A DNA stretch of 29,675 bases from a virus. A program made the position numbers and the translations under genes. Under the pieces are notes generated by a model. That model ran no database searches. It was given only the letters and a program-made list of their open reading frames with translations, and was not told the origin of the DNA. The DNA lies in IMG/VR virus record IMGVR_UViG_3300002231_001545, positions 1-29,675 of that record; one strand, written 5' to 3'. Position 1 is the first letter of the stretch. Every line of letters begins with the position of its first letter. Positions 24,703-29,675 of the stretch are shown here, one piece after another.

Positions 24703-27103
24703 GGAGGCAACACTAGAATATTTCGATGGAGATAAGTTGGCGACAAACGTCTTCATTACCAAGTATTGTCTGAAAGATGAGAATTTAGAATATGTAGAGA
24801 AGACACCAGATGATATGCACCGCCGTCTTGCAGCAGAATTCGCAAGAATGGAAGCGAAGTTTGGCGGAGAGAGCCAAATGTCAGAAGAAGAGATTTATCT
24901 TCTTTTGAAAGACTTTAAAAACATTGTCCCTCAGGGCTCCCCGATGGCAGGTATCGGCAACAACTATGTCAATGTCTCATTGTCGAACTGTGTTGTCGTC
25001 GGCTCTCCAAAAGATAATATCTCTTCCATTGTTGATGCCGGGAAAGACTTGGCAAACTTGTTCAAGCGCCGATGTGGTGTTGGTCTGGACATTTCCAACC
25101 TTCGTCCCGAGAATGCCAGAGTGAGTAACTCTGCTGGTACAACCACTGGGGCTTGGTCTTTTGCCGACTTCTATTCTTATATTTGTCGAATGGTCGGCCA
25201 GAATGGACGCCGTGGTGCCTTGATGATTACTCTCGACGTCCGCCACCCAGACGTGCAGCAGTTCATCACGATGAAGCACGACTTGACCAAAGTCACCGGT
25301 GCGAATGTCAGCATCCGCATCACCAACGACTTTATGCAAGCTGTCGAGAACGATGAAGACTATGAGCTTCATTATCCAGTCGGTGCAGATACTCCGACAT
25401 TTGTAAGGACAGTCAAGGCGACAGAGATTTGGGACCAAATTGTAAGCTCTGCGACGACAACTGCCGAACCCGGCATCCTTATGTGGGATAACATTGTGGA
25501 CAATCTCCCAGCACATTCCTATGCCGATGAGGGATTTGAAACAATCTGCACAAATCCTTGTGCTGAGATTCCACTTTCTGCCTATGATAGTTGTCGACTC
25601 ATTTCCGTCAACCTGAAGCACATGGTTGAGAATGCCTTTGAGAATACAGCATTCTTTAATTTTGATAAGTTCTCCGATGTAGTTCGAAAAGCAATGCGTC
25701 TTTCTGACGACCTCGTCGAATTGGAAATGGAGAAACTAAAAAACATTATTAGCATTGCTGACGAGACAGATGAAAAAGAGCTGTGGGAAAAGCTTCTTCG
25801 TGCTTGTGCGGAAGGACGCCGCACCGGATTGGGCACCCACGGTCTTGCCGATGCCATTGCCCGATTGGAAATAGCTTACGATTCAGATGAGGCAATCGCC
25901 GTCATTTCAAAGATATATTCCACGTTCAGAGATGTGTCATATGAACAAAGCGTTGAGCTTGCAAAAGAACGTGGAGCATTCCAGGTATTCAACTGGGAGA
26001 CAGAAAAAGATAACAAATACATCAAAAGATTGCCCCAAAGAATTCAAGATGCCATAAAGAAGCACGGAAGACGAAACATTAGTATTCTGACGAACGCTCC
26101 AACTGGCTCGGTGTCCATTATGTCTCAGACATCATCCGGCCTCGAACCCGTGTTCCGAAATGTTTATGTCCGACGCCGAAAGTTGTCTCACAACGAAACG
26201 CATCTCACCCCAGACTATATTGATGATCTTGGAGATAAGTGGCTGGAATACAAAGTATTTCATCATAACATTTCTGAATGGGCAAGAATCAAAGGATTGA
26301 GCAGCGATGAACCTCTTCCTCCTTATTTCGTGGAGAGCAACTCAATTGACTGGAAACGACGTGTCGAGATTCAAGCGGCAATCCAAGATAACATTGACCA
26401 CGCTATTTCCTCGACAATCAACCTTCCCAAAGGGACTAAACCTTCTCTTGTCGGAGAGCTGTATTTCCAGGGATGGAAGAAGGGGCTAAAAGGAATAACT
26501 GTTTATGTTGATGGTTCCCGCTCTGGCGTCTTAGTGACGGACAAAGAAGAGAAAGAAGATTTTCCTTATCACTCTGCGCCAAAGCGTCCAAAAGACCTGG
26601 ACTGTGACATTCACCACATCACAGTCAAAGGAAAGGCTTGGACCATTCTGGTCGGCAAACTCGATAACAAACCTTATGAGGTCATGGGTGGAGAAACCCA
26701 GTTCATTGATTTGCCCAAGAAGTTCAAGACAGGGGCAATCATCAAGAACTCGTGGAAGACAAAACAATCCAGATACGACCTTCAGTTTGGTGAAGATGGG
26801 CTCATCAAGGACATCGCAAAAGTTTTCCAAAACCCCAACTTCTCGGTTCAGACTAGGCTCGTATCGCTTTCGATGCGACACGGAGCACATCCAAGCTTCT
26901 TGTCGGAGCAACTGCGGAGAGATCCAGATTCAGATATGTTTTCATTCTCCCGTGCTCTTTCCCGAGTGCTCAAGAAATACATTGAAGACGGAACAAAAGT
27001 TTCTTCGACTTTGGTTGAGGAGTGCGAACTGAAGAAATGTGAGCTTGTTTATCAGGATGGATGCGCCACTTGCGTGACTTGTGGCTATGCTCAATGCGGA
27101 TAA
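24677..27103 (+). CDS. nrdJ: adenosylcobalamin-dependent (class II) ribonucleotide reductase
   Basis: 808 aa, AAGGAGA upstream of the ATG. It makes deoxynucleotides for phage replication using coenzyme B12. Visible marks: redox cysteines C105 (LSNCVV) and C306 (DSCRLISVNL); the catalytic NPCAEIPLS (293-301) with thiyl C295 and E297; the phosphate-binding NAPTGSVS; and the VYVDGSRSGVL stretch typical of vitamin B12-dependent RNR. A Cys-rich C-terminus (CATCVTCGYAQC) probably regenerates the active-site disulfide. The single long chain with no nrdB gene alongside agrees with class II. The usual GCKG before the VY(R)DGSR motif reads GLKG here. No cobalamin synthesis gene is in the window, so it depends on host B12 (inference). 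Confidence 0.93.
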   Translation: MAYTKSQVEEATLEYFDGDKLATNVFITKYCLKDENLEYVEKTPDDMHRRLAAEFARMEAKFGGESQMSEEEIYLLLKDFKNIVPQGSPMAGIGNNYVNVSLSNCVVVGSPKDNISSIVDAGKDLANLFKRRCGVGLDISNLRPENARVSNSAGTTTGAWSFADFYSYICRMVGQNGRRGALMITLDVRHPDVQQFITMKHDLTKVTGANVSIRITNDFMQAVENDEDYELHYPVGADTPTFVRTVKATEIWDQIVSSATTTAEPGILMWDNIVDNLPAHSYADEGFETICTNPCAEIPLSAYDSCRLISVNLKHMVENAFENTAFFNFDKFSDVVRKAMRLSDDLVELEMEKLKNIISIADETDEKELWEKLLRACAEGRRTGLGTHGLADAIARLEIAYDSDEAIAVISKIYSTFRDVSYEQSVELAKERGAFQVFNWETEKDNKYIKRLPQRIQDAIKKHGRRNISILTNAPTGSVSIMSQTSSGLEPVFRNVYVRRRKLSHNETHLTPDYIDDLGDKWLEYKVFHHNISEWARIKGLSSDEPLPPYFVESNSIDWKRRVEIQAAIQDNIDHAISSTINLPKGTKPSLVGELYFQGWKKGLKGITVYVDGSRSGVLVTDKEEKEDFPYHSAPKRPKDLDCDIHHITVKGKAWTILVGKLDNKPYEVMGGETQFIDLPKKFKTGAIIKNSWKTKQSRYDLQFGEDGLIKDIAKVFQNPNFSVQTRLVSLSMRHGAHPSFLSEQLRRDPDSDMFSFSRALSRVLKKYIEDGTKVSSTLVEECELKKCELVYQDGCATCVTCGYAQCG

Positions 27104-27120
27104 AAAAGTGAAAAAAGTGC

Positions 27121-27149
27121 TTGACTTTTAAATGATGCCGTCGTATGAT
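27121..27149 (+). promoter_or_regulatory. sigma70-like promoter for the methyltransferase gene
   Basis: TTGACT (27121-27126), 17-nt spacer, TATGAT (27144-27149), in the intergenic gap 32 nt before the GTG. The context AAAAAAGTGCTTGACTTT is shared almost exactly with the promoter at 28237. Confidence 0.75.
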
Positions 27150-27180
27150 GTTTATAGTTTTTAAAAATAAGGAGAGATAG

Positions 27181-28227
27181 GTGAGAAGTATACGGAATAT
27201 TACTTTGGAAGATATCAAGCCGATTTTAAAAAAATTGGACTTTGAGGCTCTGTGCGAGGTGAGTTCATACTGCGAATCATTGAAAAAGGAGAGGAAAAGA
27301 CCAGCTCGCCCACTTAATGAATCTCATCAATCTACGGCAAATAAGAGAAAGTCAGGCGCCGAGCAATATTATACGAATCCAGACGTTGTAGATAAGTGCA
27401 TTGAGCAGGTGAAAAAACACTTATCGCTTGATGATAAAATTATTTTAGAGCCTTGTGGGGGAACGGGAGAGTTCATTAAAGGGTTGTTGAGGGCGGGCAT
27501 CGATAAAGAGAAGATAATCTCTTACGACATTCACCCAAAGCACGATTTAGTCCAGCAAGGCAATTATTTAGAAATAGCAGAATCCCTCAGTCCCTCTTCA
27601 TCGATGATAAGCATAACGAACCCGCCTTTTGGTCGTGCTTCACAATTGGCAAAGCAATTTTTCAACAAATCGGCAGAACATTGTGAATATATTTGTTATA
27701 TTGTACCTAAGTCTTGGAGAAAGTGGTCAACTCACAAATCTTTAGATGATAGATTTCATTTGATTGCCGACATCGATCTGCCCAAGGATTGTTTTTATGT
27801 GCCTGATGGAACTTTGGACAAGTATGGTAATGTTGCAAATAAAAAGAAAAAAACTTTGAATACTATATTCCAAATCTGGCAAAAGAAAGAGGAGAAAAGG
27901 AAAAAGGTTATCATTCCCGACCACGGGCTTATTAGGAAAGTCACTCCCGAAAATCTAAACGAAGAGAGAGTCGTGAAGGGTGCGAATTTTTCTATCGTGT
28001 ACGCAGGCCACTCCACTGGGAAATGTGAAGATATTGTCGATGATGTCGTACCATATAAGACGACCACATCATATTTGAAGATAGACAGGCAAGACGTCAA
28101 AGACGCCCTCCGGAAGATTGATTGGAAGAAGCACTATGAAAATACATCTTATGTTCGGTCCTTGTCTATCAACGAAATCAACTACGAACTGAACGACCAT
28201 TTTGGACTAAAAAATTATCAATTTTGA
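27181..28227 (+). CDS. DNA adenine-type (N6) methyltransferase
   Basis: 348 aa, GTG start with AAGGAGA nine bases upstream. An N-terminal helical extension of about 55 residues precedes the AdoMet-dependent core: QYYTNPDVVDKCIEQV (62-77), motif I EPCGGTGEF (90-98), D116 in ISYDIH (motif II), and the catalytic NPPFG (147-151) of adenine or cytosine-N4 methylases. The motif order I before IV fits N6-adenine methylases of the gamma-like arrangement. It probably modifies phage DNA, for example to escape host restriction; the target site cannot be read. It has its own promoter and is followed by a GHKL-like gene with a sister promoter. Confidence 0.85.
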   Translation: MRSIRNITLEDIKPILKKLDFEALCEVSSYCESLKKERKRPARPLNESHQSTANKRKSGAEQYYTNPDVVDKCIEQVKKHLSLDDKIILEPCGGTGEFIKGLLRAGIDKEKIISYDIHPKHDLVQQGNYLEIAESLSPSSSMISITNPPFGRASQLAKQFFNKSAEHCEYICYIVPKSWRKWSTHKSLDDRFHLIADIDLPKDCFYVPDGTLDKYGNVANKKKKTLNTIFQIWQKKEEKRKKVIIPDHGLIRKVTPENLNEERVVKGANFSIVYAGHSTGKCEDIVDDVVPYKTTTSYLKIDRQDVKDALRKIDWKKHYENTSYVRSLSINEINYELNDHFGLKNYQF

Positions 28228-28236
28228 AAAAAACGC

Positions 28237-28265
28237 TTGACTTTGAATGAGAATGGAAGTATAAT
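28237..28265 (+). promoter_or_regulatory. sigma70-like promoter for the GHKL-like gene
   Basis: TTGACT (28237-28242), 17-nt spacer, perfect TATAAT (28260-28265). It shares the AAAAAA..GCTTGACTTT context with the promoter at 27121. Confidence 0.8.
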
Positions 28266-28275
28266 ATGTGTGTAG

Positions 28276-28296
28276 GGTCGGAGAAAGGTTCTGACC
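28276..28296 (+). other. 5'-leader hairpin of the GHKL-like gene
   Basis: GGTCGGA (28276-28282) pairs with TCTGACC (28290-28296), seven pairs with one G-U, around a 7-nt loop. It would lie at the very 5' end of the mRNA from the promoter above, where it may stabilise the transcript. GAGG at 28304 is the ribosome site. Confidence 0.45.
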
Positions 28297-28315
28297 GATA
28301 AATGAGGTAGCTATA

Positions 28316-29675
28316 ATGAAGAAGAATATCACAAAACAACCTTTGAATTCGCAACTTTGGAGCGTTTTCTACGGCAGAGATGCAGCAGCACAATATACGG
28401 GCGGTCTACCACTAGCTCTTTGCGATGCTGTCATCGACAATTGGATGCACGCCGAGGGCGCAACAAAGGGGAATATTGAGTTAGTTTGCGAAGGCGATGA
28501 CGAGAATTTGGTGACTATCATCGAGAGCGTTAATGATGGTTCGCCAATGACATTGACTTCTGCACAAGTTGCCGGTGGCGACGGAGGAGCCCAAGAGATT
28601 CTTGATTTGCCCATCGGCGACATCCGTCGTGCTCTATCTCACTGTCCAACTCCGCAAGAACTTCACGCTGAGGGCAATCCAAGTTATTTCAACTGCGGAT
28701 TGAAGGCAGTGCTTGCAGGATACTGCGAAGGTATTACAATCATTGGCCATGACAAGGACAAGATATGCTTTGCCCAAACCGACCGCTCAAGTAAGTTTTA
28801 TGAGACAGAGTGGGAGATAGTTGATAAGGAGAAAGATGAAGAAAGGTTCTTGGCCTTGCGTGCTTCCTTCCCTTATGATACTGGGACAATGATGCGATTC
28901 AAGCTTCTTCCTGAGCATCGACAGACCAAGGACAAGAAGGACAAAGATAAGGACTTTCACCGAGTCATGAAAAAGATAATTGAGCTAGTCTACGCCAAAG
29001 GTCTTTTGGGCTGTGATTATCCTTTGGATATTTATCTTGATTCGGCGCTAGTCACTCGCCATTCAGTGACTGAATACCTTGACCCTCCATCTGCTGCCGA
29101 CGTCGGCGTTTGGAGAGGGGTATATAAAGGTGAGCCCCTCGCTGTCGTAACAGGACAAAAGAAATCTCGTGGACGTAAAGGAAACATCTTCTGCAGTCGC
29201 TTTGATGCAGGCATTTGGCCAATGTCCACGAGAATGTTAGCCAGCCAAGGCGTCCAGTTTGGGCTGAGTCAGTTCAAAGGCGACTGGCAATTCCATCAAA
29301 AAGTCCTCGCCATTGTTGATATGCAAAAGTCCACAGCGCTAAGGGAGGGCTTGTTTAACGCACAAAAAGAAGTAAATAAATCTTACAATCCCGCCGACAC
29401 GGCTTTCCGTGATTTCTTGATGGACCACCCCGACGGTCCGCAACTGCGTGAAAAATTCAAAAAGATGAGCACTGCTCCTCGGCCTATCGACGATGAGACA
29501 AAAGCTGATGAGAAGTTGCTCAATTGGTTAAACAAGCTGTGGAAGAAAAGTGGCGAAACGTTCACGAGAGCATCATCATCTCGTGATCCAAACAGGACCG
29601 GCGCCAAGCCCACGGGGAAGGGCAGCCGCCGCCGACCCCTTGATGTTGAGTTCTGTAGTTTCAAAGAGAAGGGGG
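28316..29675 (+). CDS. GHKL-ATPase-like protein (MORC/MutL/gyrase fold?), cut by the window end
   Basis: At least 453 aa from ATG 28316 (GAGG 8 nt upstream); no stop before the window ends. The N-terminus shows a possible Bergerat ATP fold: LALCDAVIDNWMHAEG (33-48, N-box-like, N42), a strand IELVCEGDDENLVTIIE (54-70), VNDGSPM (72-78, where GHKL proteins have DNG.GM), and GNPSYFNCGLKAVLAG (120-135, G2-like lid). A Lys/Asp-rich loop follows (204-216). The C-terminal part (about 400-453) is Ser/Arg/Gly-rich and looks flexible. MORC-like and MutL-like ATPases are known beside DNA methyltransferases in bacterial modification systems, and a methyltransferase gene lies immediately upstream. Alternatives: a divergent topoisomerase ATPase subunit, or no GHKL relation at all. 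Confidence 0.5.
   Translation, partial: MKKNITKQPLNSQLWSVFYGRDAAAQYTGGLPLALCDAVIDNWMHAEGATKGNIELVCEGDDENLVTIIESVNDGSPMTLTSAQVAGGDGGAQEILDLPIGDIRRALSHCPTPQELHAEGNPSYFNCGLKAVLAGYCEGITIIGHDKDKICFAQTDRSSKFYETEWEIVDKEKDEERFLALRASFPYDTGTMMRFKLLPEHRQTKDKKDKDKDFHRVMKKIIELVYAKGLLGCDYPLDIYLDSALVTRHSVTEYLDPPSAADVGVWRGVYKGEPLAVVTGQKKSRGRKGNIFCSRFDAGIWPMSTRMLASQGVQFGLSQFKGDWQFHQKVLAIVDMQKSTALREGLFNAQKEVNKSYNPADTAFRDFLMDHPDGPQLREKFKKMSTAPRPIDDETKADEKLLNWLNKLWKKSGETFTRASSSRDPNRTGAKPTGKGSRRRPLDVEFCSFKEKG

Noticed and set aside
28369-29664. Minus-strand open frames (60-93 codons) near the window end
   Set aside because: They lie opposite a single + strand frame open for more than 450 codons with a promoter and ribosome site. 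They have no signals of their own.
1-29675. tRNA genes, CRISPR arrays, insertion sequences, integrase or attachment sites
   Set aside because: I looked in the short gaps and at repeated sequences and saw no cloverleaf, spaced direct repeats, transposase or integrase motifs.

Overview
The window is a continuous, almost gap-free stretch of a tailed-phage genome of the contractile-tail (T4-like, 'myovirus') type. All genes I can support lie on the + strand. The evidence is a contractile-sheath protein followed by a tail tube, a tape measure, a LysM-type baseplate protein and hub-like proteins. After these comes a replication block: family A DNA polymerase, gp32-like SSB, RecA/UvsX, FEN-type nuclease, DnaB-type helicase and a B12-dependent ribonucleotide reductase. 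The host cannot be read from the sequence. Shine-Dalgarno sites and sigma70-like promoters say bacterial, and a class II RNR is common in aquatic phages (inference). No tRNA, integrase, CRISPR or IS element was seen, and no gene-free stretch exceeds about 200 bases.

Layout. 1-4.9 kb: a gp15-like tail-completion protein that unusually ends in a fibre-type domain, then a huge repetitive fibre ending in the same C-terminal module. 5.1-8.8 kb: enlarged tail sheath and tail tube. 8.8-10.3 kb: gp26-like zinc protein, a small possible chaperone partner, and a small unknown protein. 10.3-18.3 kb: tape measure, tube-initiator-like protein (apparent one-base frame error at its start), LysM baseplate protein, large hub-like protein, and a 414-aa protein of unknown function. 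18.3-27.1 kb: replication and nucleotide genes, many overlapping, including an FtsZ/tubulin-like protein between the polymerase and the SSB, and a recA gene broken by two single-base frame changes. 27.1-29.7 kb: an adenine-type DNA methyltransferase and a GHKL-ATPase-like protein cut by the window end, each with its own strong promoter.

Regulation. Three intergenic sites in the structural block carry the identical 9-mer CTATTTATA, a T4-late-like box, two of them directly behind hairpins. Replication and modification genes are preceded by sigma70-like promoters that all have a 17-nt spacer. Three of these lie inside the coding region of the gene upstream. Strong hairpin terminators follow the fibre gene, the 9703 gene and the SSB gene.

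Most worth following up: the FtsZ/tubulin-like protein in the replication operon, the methyltransferase plus GHKL-ATPase pair, the minimal polymerase with unusual active-site residues, the gp15-fibre fusion, and the apparent frameshifts.
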